DNA from: Nocardia concava NBRC 100430
GTDB lineage: Bacteria > Actinomycetota > Actinomycetes > Mycobacteriales > Mycobacteriaceae
DNA: 54,568 nucleotides
Direction: 5' to 3'
Assembly (NCBI RefSeq): GCF_000308815.1
Contig: NZ_BAFX01000142.1
Coordinates: forward strand, 1 to 54,568
The notes beneath the pieces are model-generated. The model ran no database searches and was not told the DNA's origin. It saw only the letters and a list, made by a program, of their open reading frames with translations. Position 1 is the first letter of the stretch. Each line of letters opens with the position of its first letter. The position numbers and the translations under genes are program-made. This document shows positions 7,934-15,370 of this stretch, piece by piece.

Positions 7934-8662
7934 GTGGTGGCCGTGACCTTGCTGGCCGTATCCGATGCCGTGACGACCAATGCCGCCTTGCCCGCGATCT
8001 TGGATCCAATGCACCTCCTGACGGAGACTTGGCTCTCGCACGCGGTGCTCCCGGCGATCTTGGCCATCGTCTTCATCGAGACCGGCCTGCTGTTCCCGAT
8101 CCTCCCTGGCGATTCGCTGTTGTTCACTGGCGGTCTGCTGGCCGCCCAGGCGCACCCGCCGGCCGGAATGAACATCTGGTGGCTGGTGCCCGCGACCGCG
8201 TTCGTGGCCTGGCTCGGCGACCAGAGCGGCTACTGGATCGGCCGGAGCATCGGCCCGGCGCTGTTCAAGAAGGAAGACACGCGCTTCTTCAAGCAGCACT
8301 ACATCACCGAGACGCACGCCTTTTTCGAGAAGCACGGCCCCAAGACCATCGTGCTGGCCCGCTTCGTGCCCATCGTGCGCACCTTCATGCCGGTGCTGGC
8401 CGGTGTCTCGAAGATGGACTACCGCAAGTTCGCCACCGTCGACATCATCGGCGCGGTGCTGTGGGGCGGCGGCGTCACGGTGCTCGGCTACTTCCTGGGC
8501 AATGTCGAATTCATTCGCAAGAACGTCGAGGCGATCTTCCTGCTGATCGTGTTCGTGTCCGTGCTCCCGGGCATCATCGCGGTGGCGAAGAACCTGCTGC
8601 ACCGCGGCCAGCAGCCGGAGAAGGCCGAGCTGGCCACCTCGACGAACGAGCCGACCCGCTGA
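7934..8662 (+). CDS. DedA family membrane protein (VTT domain), first of two
   Basis: A 242-residue polytopic protein of the DedA/SNARE-associated family, whose members are linked to undecaprenyl-phosphate or phospholipid translocation, membrane-potential homeostasis and drug tolerance. Hallmarks are the re-entrant motif FIETGLLFPILPGDSLLF near residues 50-70, GDQSGYWIGR and the charged FVPIVRTFMPVLAGVSKMDYRKF. Hydrophobic helices follow up to about residue 225, then a polar tail. GTG at 7934 is the first start; GTG at 7943 is almost as good, and no strong ribosome site is visible, so the transcript may be nearly leaderless. Seven bases separate it from a second dedA, and the pair is surely co-transcribed. 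DedA beside fba echoes Rv0363c/Rv0364. Confidence 0.88.
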   Translation: MVAVTLLAVSDAVTTNAALPAILDPMHLLTETWLSHAVLPAILAIVFIETGLLFPILPGDSLLFTGGLLAAQAHPPAGMNIWWLVPATAFVAWLGDQSGYWIGRSIGPALFKKEDTRFFKQHYITETHAFFEKHGPKTIVLARFVPIVRTFMPVLAGVSKMDYRKFATVDIIGAVLWGGGVTVLGYFLGNVEFIRKNVEAIFLLIVFVSVLPGIIAVAKNLLHRGQQPEKAELATSTNEPTR

Positions 8663-8669
8663 GCCATCG

Positions 8670-9383
8670 GTGTCGACCAGCCCGCTAACCACTCTCGCTT
8701 CCGGAGGCTTCGGCCCCCTGGAGACCGCCGGACCGGTGCTCGTCTGGACGATCGTGCTCACCTTCGTCTTTCTCGAATGCGCGCTCATCATCGGCCTGTT
8801 CCTGCCCGGTGACTCCATGCTCATCACCGCCGGCGTGGTGATGGCCTCGCAGGTCAACGGCGAGGGCCACATCTGGGCGCTCTCGATCGGCACCATGATC
8901 GCGGCCATCGCCGGCAACCAGGTCGGGTACGTGTTCGGCAGCCGCACGGGGCATCACCTGGTCGCGCGCAAGAACGGCAAATACATCAACACCCGCAATC
9001 TGGCGCGGGTCTCGGAGATGCTGCACAAGCACGGCTTCCTGGCGGTGCTGGTGGCCCGCTGGATTCCGTGGGTGCGCACGCTGTGCCCGCTGGTCGCGGG
9101 CGCGGCTGGGATGGACCACCGCAAGTACACGATCGCCTCGACCATCGGCGCGGTGATCTGGGCCCCGGTGATCCTGCTGGCCAGCTACTACGCGGGCAGC
9201 TTCCTCGAGGACATGTCCTGGCTGATGCCGGCGGTCATCGGCACGCTGATCGTCGGGCTGATCCTGGGCACGGTGGTCGGGGTCCGGCAGTACCGGGCCG
9301 AAATGGCGCGCCCCACCGAGGATTTCGATCTCGACGCGGCCGAGGCGGCGACCCAGCCGCTTCCGGTCATCCGGAAGCAGTAA
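8670..9383 (+). CDS. DedA family membrane protein (VTT domain), second of two
   Basis: A 237-residue DedA protein. It has the same landmarks as its neighbour but has clearly diverged: FLECALIIGLFLPGDSMLI near residues 30-50, GNQVGYVFGSR, and VARWIPWVRTLCPLVAGAAGMDHRKY near 125-150. The C-terminus (ARPTEDFDLDAAEAATQPL) is acidic and cytoplasmic. GTG at 8670 starts seven bases after the stop of the upstream dedA, so translation is probably coupled. Two unlike DedA proteins in one operon may act as a heteromer or serve different lipid substrates; the sequence does not decide this. Confidence 0.88.
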   Translation: MSTSPLTTLASGGFGPLETAGPVLVWTIVLTFVFLECALIIGLFLPGDSMLITAGVVMASQVNGEGHIWALSIGTMIAAIAGNQVGYVFGSRTGHHLVARKNGKYINTRNLARVSEMLHKHGFLAVLVARWIPWVRTLCPLVAGAAGMDHRKYTIASTIGAVIWAPVILLASYYAGSFLEDMSWLMPAVIGTLIVGLILGTVVGVRQYRAEMARPTEDFDLDAAEAATQPLPVIRKQ

Positions 9384-9395
9384 ATCCCCGCAGAC

Positions 9396-10538
9396 CTACA
9401 GCCCGGCGGCCGTCACCGTGTGTGCGGCCTCCATCAGCTTCCAGCCCGAGAGCTGCACGGACAGATCGCGTTCCGGGTTGCGCGAGGCGCTCACCGACCC
9501 GCCTTCGAACCGGCCCGCACCCGCCAAGCCGGGCAGGCGCGCGGGCTGCCGCCAATCCGCGCCGAACAGCGGTTCGCCCTCCACATCGAGGCGGTGCTCC
9601 CAGGCCGCGGCCGCCGATGCGCGGACGATGGCCGCGGCCTTGCTGCGCGCGGTCACGTGGGTCGGCTCGTCGCCGGGCAGCATGAGCGCGGCCAGGGCCA
9701 GGTAGCGGACCAGGATGCCGTTGAACAGGCCGCCGTCCCCGCCGCCGTCGCCGACCACGATGCCGCCCGCGGTCATGTGCTCCTCGATGGCGTCCACCAG
9801 CCGGACCGCGCGCTCGGCGTGCCGCGGCTCGCCGGTGTGCACGGCCAGTTCGGTTTCCAGGCCCAGCGCCACGCCTTGGCAGTAGCTGTAGACCGGCTTC
9901 TCCACCTCACCGGACGGTAGATGGATGCCGTCGAAGATGAGTCCGGTGTCCTGGTCGCGCAGGTGGGTGTCGAGGAAGTCGGCCAGTTCCTGTGCGCGCG
10001 CGTAGCGGCCCAGCCGGGCCATGGCGATGCCGACCGGTCCGTTGGCCGGGGCATTGAAGAAGTCCGAGCCCCGGCGCCAGGGCACCGCGCCGAACTCCGG
10101 CTCGAATCCGTTGACCAGCGTCTTCTCCAGAATGAGCAGCCCGCCGCGGACCTCCTCCACCCCCGCGATGCGCTCGGCGCGCTCCAAAGCGATTGCCAGC
10201 CAGGCCATATCGTCGTAGTAGTTGTTGGTCCAGCCGGTGATATTGCGCAGCCGCATGGCATGCGCGATGGACCACAGGCGACGCTGCCGCGCGGGGGTCG
10301 GGGCGCGATTGGCGGCGTCGACCGTGCAGTCGATCAGGTGGGCTTGCCACCAGTAATTCCAGAAGGCGAAGCTGCGTTCGCGTTTCATGGCGGGCCAGCC
10401 GACCACCCCGAGCTGGGTGCCGGGAACGGCCCACAATCGACGTAGATGCCGGGACAGAACCGCGGATTCCGCCAGGTCAGCGCGCTCGGACCACAGAGCG
10501 GCGGTCGGCTCGATATTGCGCCCGGTCCGCGATGTCAT
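9396..10538 (-). CDS. Glycoside hydrolase family 76 protein (Rv0365c-like)
   Basis: A 380-residue (alpha/alpha)6-barrel protein of family GH76, whose characterised members are endo-alpha-1,6-mannanases. The adjacent catalytic acid pair is visible as Asp109-Asp110 in NNYYDDMAW; other conserved stretches are SFAFWNYWWQAH, RGSDFFNAPANGP and YSYCQGVALG. No signal peptide is seen, so it is predicted cytoplasmic, unlike secreted mannanases; it may act on intracellular mannoside or mannan precursors of lipomannan type. ATG at 10538 is the first in-frame start. It converges on the dedA pair with 12 bases between stops, as in the Rv0364/Rv0365c arrangement. Confidence 0.88.
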   Translation of the reverse strand: MTSRTGRNIEPTAALWSERADLAESAVLSRHLRRLWAVPGTQLGVVGWPAMKRERSFAFWNYWWQAHLIDCTVDAANRAPTPARQRRLWSIAHAMRLRNITGWTNNYYDDMAWLAIALERAERIAGVEEVRGGLLILEKTLVNGFEPEFGAVPWRRGSDFFNAPANGPVGIAMARLGRYARAQELADFLDTHLRDQDTGLIFDGIHLPSGEVEKPVYSYCQGVALGLETELAVHTGEPRHAERAVRLVDAIEEHMTAGGIVVGDGGGDGGLFNGILVRYLALAALMLPGDEPTHVTARSKAAAIVRASAAAAWEHRLDVEGEPLFGADWRQPARLPGLAGAGRFEGGSVSASRNPERDLSVQLSGWKLMEAAHTVTAAGL

Positions 10539-10600
10539 GGGACTAATAATGCCAATCGGACACCACTGTTCGTGGCTATTTTGTTACCGAGAGTCGAGCG

Positions 10601-11284
10601 TCACCACGCATTGCCCAGGTCCGCGTGCTGACGCACCCACGCGTGCATGGCGATACCCGCCGCGACCCCGGCATTGATGCTGCGGGTCGACCCGAACTGC
10701 GCGATCGAAACCGTCAGCAGCGCGCCCGCTTTCGCGGCCTCGGTGACCCCCGGCCCTTCCTGACCGAAGAGCAGCAGGCAGTTTCGCGGCAGGGTCGCGG
10801 TTTCCAGCGGTACCGCGCCCGGGACGTTGTCCACCGCAACCACGGTCAGCCCCTCGGCTTCCGCGAAGCGCAGCAGCTCACCGGTATCGGCGTGATGGTG
10901 AATGTGCTGGTAGCGGTCGGTGACCATGGCGCCGCGCCGATTCCACCGCTTGCGGCCCACGATGTGTACGGCCGCCGCGGCGAAGGCATTGGCGGTGCGC
11001 ACGACCGTGCCGATATTGGCGTCGTGCCCGAAGTTCTCGATGGCCACGTGGAACGGATGCCGGCGCGCGTCGATGTCGGCGACGATGGCCTCGCGCCGCC
11101 AATACCGGTAGGCGTCCACCACATTGCGGCGGTCGCCGTGTTCGAGCAGCTCCGGATCCAGGCGCGGATCGGCCGGCGGCTCGGTGCCGAACTCCTCGCG
11201 CCACGGCCCGACACCGTGCGGATGCTCACCCCATTCGGTCGGTCCGGGGGCGAGCGGGTCGTCGGCTGTCGGGGCGGGACTCAC
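10601..11284 (-). CDS. SpoU/TrmH family RNA 2'-O-methyltransferase (Rv0380c-like)
   Basis: A 227-residue SPOUT-fold methyltransferase. The N-terminal ~70 residues are variable and acidic. The SpoU core follows with its three motifs: NFGHDANIGTVVRTANAFA near residue 85 (motif 1, with Asn and Arg for catalysis), LLLFGQEGPGV near 170 (motif 2, SAM knot) and SIAQFGSTRSINAGVAAGIAMHAW at the C-terminus (motif 3). The family methylates ribose 2'-OH in tRNA or rRNA with SAM; the target base cannot be read from sequence. The start is GTG at 11284. It resembles Rv0380c, which in M. tuberculosis also lies just upstream of the pyrE-clpB block. Confidence 0.9.
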   Translation of the reverse strand: MSPAPTADDPLAPGPTEWGEHPHGVGPWREEFGTEPPADPRLDPELLEHGDRRNVVDAYRYWRREAIVADIDARRHPFHVAIENFGHDANIGTVVRTANAFAAAAVHIVGRKRWNRRGAMVTDRYQHIHHHADTGELLRFAEAEGLTVVAVDNVPGAVPLETATLPRNCLLLFGQEGPGVTEAAKAGALLTVSIAQFGSTRSINAGVAAGIAMHAWVRQHADLGNAW

Positions 11285-11328
11285 CCGGGCGATGGTAGTG
11301 GCGGCCGCGCCCGGGCCCGCCGCGAGGC

Positions 11329-11829
11329 TTACGTGGTGGTGCTGGCCGCGCCCACGACGAGCATCAGCACGATGAACAGAACCGCCAGGATGAGCAGCGC
11401 CGAGGAGACGATGCCGCAGATCCAGCCAGCCGTCACCATGCCGCTACCGCCGATGGCCCCGCCCGAATCCCGGATCTCCCGCCGCGCCTTGCTGCCCATG
11501 ATCCAGGCCACCGGACCGAGCAACTGGCAGAAGGCCAGACTCATGATGCCCAGGATCAGGATGATGACGCCCTGCGGGTGGTCCGGCGGGGGCGCGCCGT
11601 AATAGCCCGGGTAATAGCCCGGCGCGGGCTGATATCCGGGGTTGTAGCCGTACGCCTGGGGCTGACCATAGGCCTGCGGCTGGCTGTAATCCTGCGGCTG
11701 GCCATAGCCCTGGGGCTGGCCGAACCCGTAGGGCTGGCCGGAATCCTGGGGCTTGTTCAGGTCCACGGGCTGCGGGTTGTGGCCCGGGGACTGCGGATCC
11801 CAGCCCGGCGGCGGCGGATCGTATGTCAT
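11329..11829 (-). CDS. DUF4190-type membrane protein with Pro/Gln/Tyr-rich N-terminus
   Basis: A 166-residue protein. Residues 1-85 are a low-complexity tail with repeated YGQPQ/AYGQPQ units. Two membrane helices follow at about 88-115 (GVIILILGIMSLAFCQLLGPVAWIMG) and 130-160 (MVTAGWICGIVSSALLILAVLFIVLML), joined by a short basic loop (SKARREIRDSG), the DUF4190 pattern. Function is unknown. ATG at 11829 is chosen since it begins the tail typical of the group. The gene is bracketed by a 16-base direct repeat (11331-11346 and 11862-11877); the downstream copy encodes the last residues ASTTT. It is divergent from the histidine kinase at 11943. Confidence 0.8.
   Translation of the reverse strand: MTYDPPPPGWDPQSPGHNPQPVDLNKPQDSGQPYGFGQPQGYGQPQDYSQPQAYGQPQAYGYNPGYQPAPGYYPGYYGAPPPDHPQGVIILILGIMSLAFCQLLGPVAWIMGSKARREIRDSGGAIGGSGMVTAGWICGIVSSALLILAVLFIVLMLVVGAASTTT
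11331..11346 (+). repeat. 16-bp direct repeat flanking the DUF4190 gene, copy 1
   Basis: ACGTGGTGGTGCTGGC covers the last codons and stop of the DUF4190 gene. An identical copy lies 531 bases away at 11862-11877, upstream of the same gene. Confidence 0.7.
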
Positions 11830-11861
11830 GCGCAGAATGCTAGGTGGTGGTGCCCACAACC

Positions 11862-11877
11862 ACGTGGTGGTGCTGGC
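11862..11877 (+). repeat. 16-bp direct repeat flanking the DUF4190 gene, copy 2
   Basis: Identical to 11331-11346 and located in the divergent promoter region of the DUF4190 and histidine kinase genes. It overlaps the palindrome ACCACGTGGT (11859-11868), a possible operator. Read on the minus strand in the DUF4190 frame it encodes ASTTT, the same peptide that ends that protein. Confidence 0.7.
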
Positions 11878-11942
11878 TACACCGGATATTTTCGGGGCTG
11901 CTCCCTCGCCCGGGCACCCCGCCACCCGAGACGATTGGAAGC

Positions 11943-13352
11943 ATGAGCGAAACGGCCGCCCTGCCCACCCTCGCGTTCGAACCGCCCGCCCCGCAACCTG
12001 ATCCGGGCGGGCGCAGCCCGGCGTCACTGCTGCGCACCTTCCTGCTGACGCCCTTCCGCGCACGGGCCTGGAAGGAATTCGCCTATCTGATCACCGTTTT
12101 CATGCTGGGCTGCCTGGCCGCGGCCTATCTGTTCCTGCTGGTCTGGGGCGGCGCGATCCTGGTGCTGTTCGTGGTCGGCATTCCGGTGCTGGCGGCCCTG
12201 ATTCTGGGCGGCCGAGTGTGGGGAAAGATCTATCGGGTGCTGGCCGCGGTGCTGCTGGACACGCCCCTGCCCGAGCCGCCGCCGTTCACCTTCAAGCCCG
12301 GCCCGATCGGCTGGCTGCGCGCCGCCTTCACCGACCGCACCTCCTGGCGCGCGCTGCTGTTCCTTGTGCTCGAGGGTGTGCTGGGCGTGGTGGTCGGCTA
12401 CGTCGTGCTGGTGATCGTGGCCATGACCGCATTCGTGGCGATCTCGCCGATCCCGTGGGCCGTCGGGAACCCCACCAATGTGGATGAGAATGGGGTGACC
12501 CATCATTCGATGATCCAGTTCAACGAGTACTACCTCGACACCTGGCCGCGGGTGCTGGGCTTCGCGGCGATCGGCGTGCTCGGCTGCTTCCTGCTGCCGT
12601 GGCTGATCCGCGGCGTCTGCTTCCTGCACCGCCTGCTCGCCTTCCTGCTGCTCACCCCGACCTCCCGCGATCTGAAGCTGGTCGAACTCCAGGAGAGCCG
12701 CCGCGCCGCGGTCGACGATTCCGCCGCCACCCTGCGCCGGGTGGAACGCGATCTGCACGACGGCGCCCAGGCGCGGCTGGTGAGCATCGCCATGATGCTC
12801 GGGCGCGCCGAGGAGCGCCTCGCGACGGGCGGCGACGCGGGCGAGCTGATCGCCCAGGCCCGCACCAGCTCCAAGGAGGCGCTGACCGAATTGCGCGAAT
12901 TGGTGCGCGGTATCCATCCGCCCGCCCTGGAACTCGGGCTCGGACCGGCCCTGGAGACCCTGGCCGCCCGCTGCGCGATCCCGGTGGAACTGCGGGTCCT
13001 GCTGCCGGTGCGGCCCAGCCCGGCCATCGAGGCCATCGCCTACTTCTCGGTTGCCGAACTGCTGACCAATGTGGTGAAACACGCTGCCGCGAGCCGCATC
13101 TGGGTGGCCGTCATGCCGGCGGGACCGGGCGCGCTGGCCTCGGGCATGGACGCGCTCTCGGTGAGCGTGCGCGACAACGGTCAGGGCGGGGCACTGCAAC
13201 CGGCCGGGATCCCGGGCGAAGCCGTTGTGGTGGGCGGGCTTTCGGGCCTGGCGCAGCGGGCGCGGGCGGTGGACGGCTCGCTGTTCGTGGACAGCCCGGT
13301 CGGCGGGCCCACCGTGGTCACGCTGGTGCTGCCGATCGCGGGACCGCGATGA
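11943..13352 (+). CDS. Sensor histidine kinase (NarL/DesK-type HisKA_3)
   Basis: A 469-residue membrane kinase. The N-terminal half (about 40-240) is an actinobacterial sensor domain with four hydrophobic segments and a loop carrying a PLPEPPPFTFKPGPIGW motif. The HisKA_3 dimerisation domain follows with the phospho-acceptor His272 in RVERDLHDGAQARL, then a HATPase domain with ELLTNVVKHAAA (N-box) and VRDNGQGG (G1 box). It should autophosphorylate and pass the phosphate to the response regulator encoded next, whose ATG overlaps this stop codon. ATG at 11943 is chosen because upstream codons are non-coding. The inducing signal is unknown; this architecture is often linked to envelope stress. 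Confidence 0.92.
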   Translation: MSETAALPTLAFEPPAPQPDPGGRSPASLLRTFLLTPFRARAWKEFAYLITVFMLGCLAAAYLFLLVWGGAILVLFVVGIPVLAALILGGRVWGKIYRVLAAVLLDTPLPEPPPFTFKPGPIGWLRAAFTDRTSWRALLFLVLEGVLGVVVGYVVLVIVAMTAFVAISPIPWAVGNPTNVDENGVTHHSMIQFNEYYLDTWPRVLGFAAIGVLGCFLLPWLIRGVCFLHRLLAFLLLTPTSRDLKLVELQESRRAAVDDSAATLRRVERDLHDGAQARLVSIAMMLGRAEERLATGGDAGELIAQARTSSKEALTELRELVRGIHPPALELGLGPALETLAARCAIPVELRVLLPVRPSPAIEAIAYFSVAELLTNVVKHAAASRIWVAVMPAGPGALASGMDALSVSVRDNGQGGALQPAGIPGEAVVVGGLSGLAQRARAVDGSLFVDSPVGGPTVVTLVLPIAGPR

Positions 13353-14023
13353 TCGAGGGCATGGATACCGCAGGCGCGCCGCTGCGCGTGGTGATCGCCG
13401 AGGACAATGCCATCCTGCGGGACGGCCTGACCGCGCTGCTGTCGGAGCGCGGCTTCGAGGTGGTGGCCACCGTGGGCGACGCGACCGGTCTGCACGATGT
13501 GGTCGCCGGTCAGATGCCGGACGTGGCCGTCATCGATGTCCGCATGCCGCCCAGCTTCACCGACGAGGGCCTGCTGGCAGCGCTCGCGCTGCGTCGCAGC
13601 CACCCGGATACCGGCGTGCTGGTCTTCTCGCAGTGGATCGAAACCCGTTACGCCACCGAACTACTGGCCTCCGGCGCGGGCGGCGTCGGCTACCTGCTCA
13701 AGGACCGCGTCGCCGATGTGTCCGATTTCGTCGACGCCCTGCGCCGCGTCGCCACCGGCGGCACCGCGCTGGATCCGGAGGTGGTGAGCCAGCTCATGGG
13801 CGCTGCCCGGCAACAGGATTCGCTGGCGCGGCTCACCCCGCGCGAGCGCGAGGTGCTGGAATCCATGGCGCAGGGATTGTCGAATTCGGCCATCGCACAG
13901 GCCCTCACGGTGACCGAACGCGCGGTCGAAAAACACATCGGCAACATCTTCACCAAACTGGAACTGCCGCCCTCGGATCTGCACCACCGCCGAGTTCTCG
14001 CGGTTTTGCGTTTGAAAGGCTAA
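13349..14023 (+). CDS. NarL/LuxR-type response regulator
   Basis: A 224-residue response regulator. The receiver domain (about 10-130) has the acidic pair in VVIAEDNAIL, phospho-acceptor Asp63 in VIDVRMPP and the conserved lysine in YLLKDRV. The C-terminal LuxR helix-turn-helix (about 155-224) contains LTPREREVLESMAQGLSNSAIAQAL and VEKHIGNIFTKL. The start ATG at 13349 overlaps the kinase stop (ATGA), so the two proteins are translationally coupled and form one two-component system. Target genes are not evident; the divergent DUF4190 gene is a candidate by position. Confidence 0.95.
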   Translation: MIEGMDTAGAPLRVVIAEDNAILRDGLTALLSERGFEVVATVGDATGLHDVVAGQMPDVAVIDVRMPPSFTDEGLLAALALRRSHPDTGVLVFSQWIETRYATELLASGAGGVGYLLKDRVADVSDFVDALRRVATGGTALDPEVVSQLMGAARQQDSLARLTPREREVLESMAQGLSNSAIAQALTVTERAVEKHIGNIFTKLELPPSDLHHRRVLAVLRLKG

Positions 14024-14063
14024 ACGTCGCTGCACGGTTGCGGAGCCGTGGAAGACTGGGGGC

Positions 14064-14675
14064 ATGACTCGGTCGAGTTCCGCGGAATTGCTGAAATCGG
14101 TTGAATACTGGCCGAATCACCTGCTGACCATTGCCGAGTGGTCGCTGCTGCCCGAGAACAACCGGCACTGCCGGGAACTGGTGGACGGCGTGCTCGTGGT
14201 GGCGCCGCAGCCGCCGCGGCATCAGCTGGCGGTGTGGCGGCTGGCCGCGCAGTTGGAGCGCGCGCTACCGCGGCGGGTGGCGGCCATGGCCCGCATCGAA
14301 CTGCTCGTCGACGAGGGTTCGCCGCCGACCGTGCGGGTGCCGGACGTCCTGATCGTAGGCGGCGCGGCCGGGGCCGAGCACGCCACCCGGGTGCGGCCGG
14401 CGGATGTGCTGGCGGCCATCGAGATCGTGTCGCCGGGCTCGCGCCGGGTGGATCGGGTGATGAAGTACGCCGAGTACGCGGCGGTGGGGATCGAGCACTA
14501 CTGGCTGCTGGAAACCGAGGATTCGCTGCGATTGCGGACGCATCGGCTGCGAGACGGTCGGTACGTACCGACCGGTGAGTACAGCGGGCAGACGACCCTC
14601 GAACTCGACAGCCTCGCACTGCCCCTCGATCTCGACGCCCTCACCACCCTCCGTTCCTCCGGCGCGTCGGTCTGA
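14064..14675 (+). CDS. Uma2 family (DUF820) PD-(D/E)XK-fold protein
   Basis: A 203-residue protein of the Uma2/DUF820 group, a restriction-endonuclease-like fold. Recognisable parts are CRELVDGVLVVAPQPPRHQL near the N-terminus, VRVPDVLIVG (candidate active-site Asp), AAIEIVSPGSRRVDRVMKYAEYAAVGIEHYWLLE (candidate Glu and Lys, with the typical K-x2-EYA-x2-GI-x2-YW signature). The family is abundant in actinobacteria and cyanobacteria; nuclease activity is presumed rather than proven for most members. ATG at 14064 follows the response regulator by 40 bases. No methylase or toxin-antitoxin partner is adjacent. Confidence 0.87.
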   Translation: MTRSSSAELLKSVEYWPNHLLTIAEWSLLPENNRHCRELVDGVLVVAPQPPRHQLAVWRLAAQLERALPRRVAAMARIELLVDEGSPPTVRVPDVLIVGGAAGAEHATRVRPADVLAAIEIVSPGSRRVDRVMKYAEYAAVGIEHYWLLETEDSLRLRTHRLRDGRYVPTGEYSGQTTLELDSLALPLDLDALTTLRSSGASV

Positions 14676-14728
14676 CACCCACGGGTGCATCGTTCCAGCG
14701 ACAAAGCCTCTGACCTCGCCCGAGCCCA

Positions 14729-14770
14729 CCCGTCGCCCCACCGCCACCCCCAACCGAGGCACTTCGTGCC
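14729..14770 (+). repeat. C-rich block plus small hairpin, copy 1 of a two-copy element
   Basis: A 22-base C-rich block at 14729-14750 is identical to 23122-23143. Seven bases later comes the hairpin GGCAC-TTC-GTGCC (14758-14770). In the other copy the hairpin reads ATCAC-TTC-GTGAT, so both outer base pairs have changed in a pairing-preserving way. It lies between the Uma2 gene and the small membrane protein at 14837. Confidence 0.65.
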
Positions 14771-14836
14771 ACTCCGCCTTCTGCTACGAAATTCGGGACT
14801 ATCCTGGAATTCCGTAAGCCGTGGTTGGAGGGTGTC

Positions 14837-15283
14837 ATGGACCACGCGCGCATTATCCGAACAGTGCTCGGAGTGACAGCCGCCTATCTGATCGCTCTCG
14901 GCGCCTGGATGGGCTGGATCGTTCCGCTCACCCCGCCCGGTACCGTGCCGCTCCAAGTGATCACACTGGTCGGTCTCTTCGGAACCTTCCTGGGCCTGGG
15001 CATGCTGCTGGCCCAACGCCCCACCCGCGCCGATCGCAAGCTGCGCCGCCACGGGCTCGAGGGCTGGGCGAATATCGAAGCAGTGCATCCGCTGCAGCGC
15101 ACCGACCATTGCACCGAGATCACCGAACTGGATCTCGAACTGGTCGTGCCGGGCTCGGAGACCTACTACGGGAGCATCGTCTTCGACGTGGAACCGGTCG
15201 TGAAGCCGAGAATCACTGTGGGCGGCACGCTTTCGATCCGAGTCGACCCGACCAACCGCGACCGCATCATGTTGTGCCTGTAA
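14837..15283 (+). CDS. Small two-helix membrane protein, unknown function
   Basis: A 148-residue protein I do not recognise. Two hydrophobic helices (about 5-30, TVLGVTAAYLIALGAWMGWIV, and 38-60, VITLVGLFGTFLGLGMLLA) are followed by a basic stretch (RPTRADRKLRRHG) and a soluble C-terminal domain of beta-rich appearance (about 75-148) containing ITELDLELVVPGSETYYGSI and ending RDRIMLCL. ATG at 14837 is preceded by GGAGGG at 14827-14832, which settles the start. It is probably transcribed alone; the preceding region holds the two-copy hairpin element. The C-terminal part resembles DUF3592-like domains in general pattern only. Confidence 0.75.
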   Translation: MDHARIIRTVLGVTAAYLIALGAWMGWIVPLTPPGTVPLQVITLVGLFGTFLGLGMLLAQRPTRADRKLRRHGLEGWANIEAVHPLQRTDHCTEITELDLELVVPGSETYYGSIVFDVEPVVKPRITVGGTLSIRVDPTNRDRIMLCL

Positions 15284-15370
15284 GCGCAATCACCGCGTCC
15301 GGAAACATATATCCAGGTCAGGGCCACCTGACTGCCCGTTTTGCCTGCTCTTGGCCGTAGCATCCAACCC

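Noticed and set aside
15284..15370. Possible TPP riboswitch before the CytX-like permease
   Set aside because: No CUGAGA box or matching thiamine-box core is present, and the leader is too short and simple.
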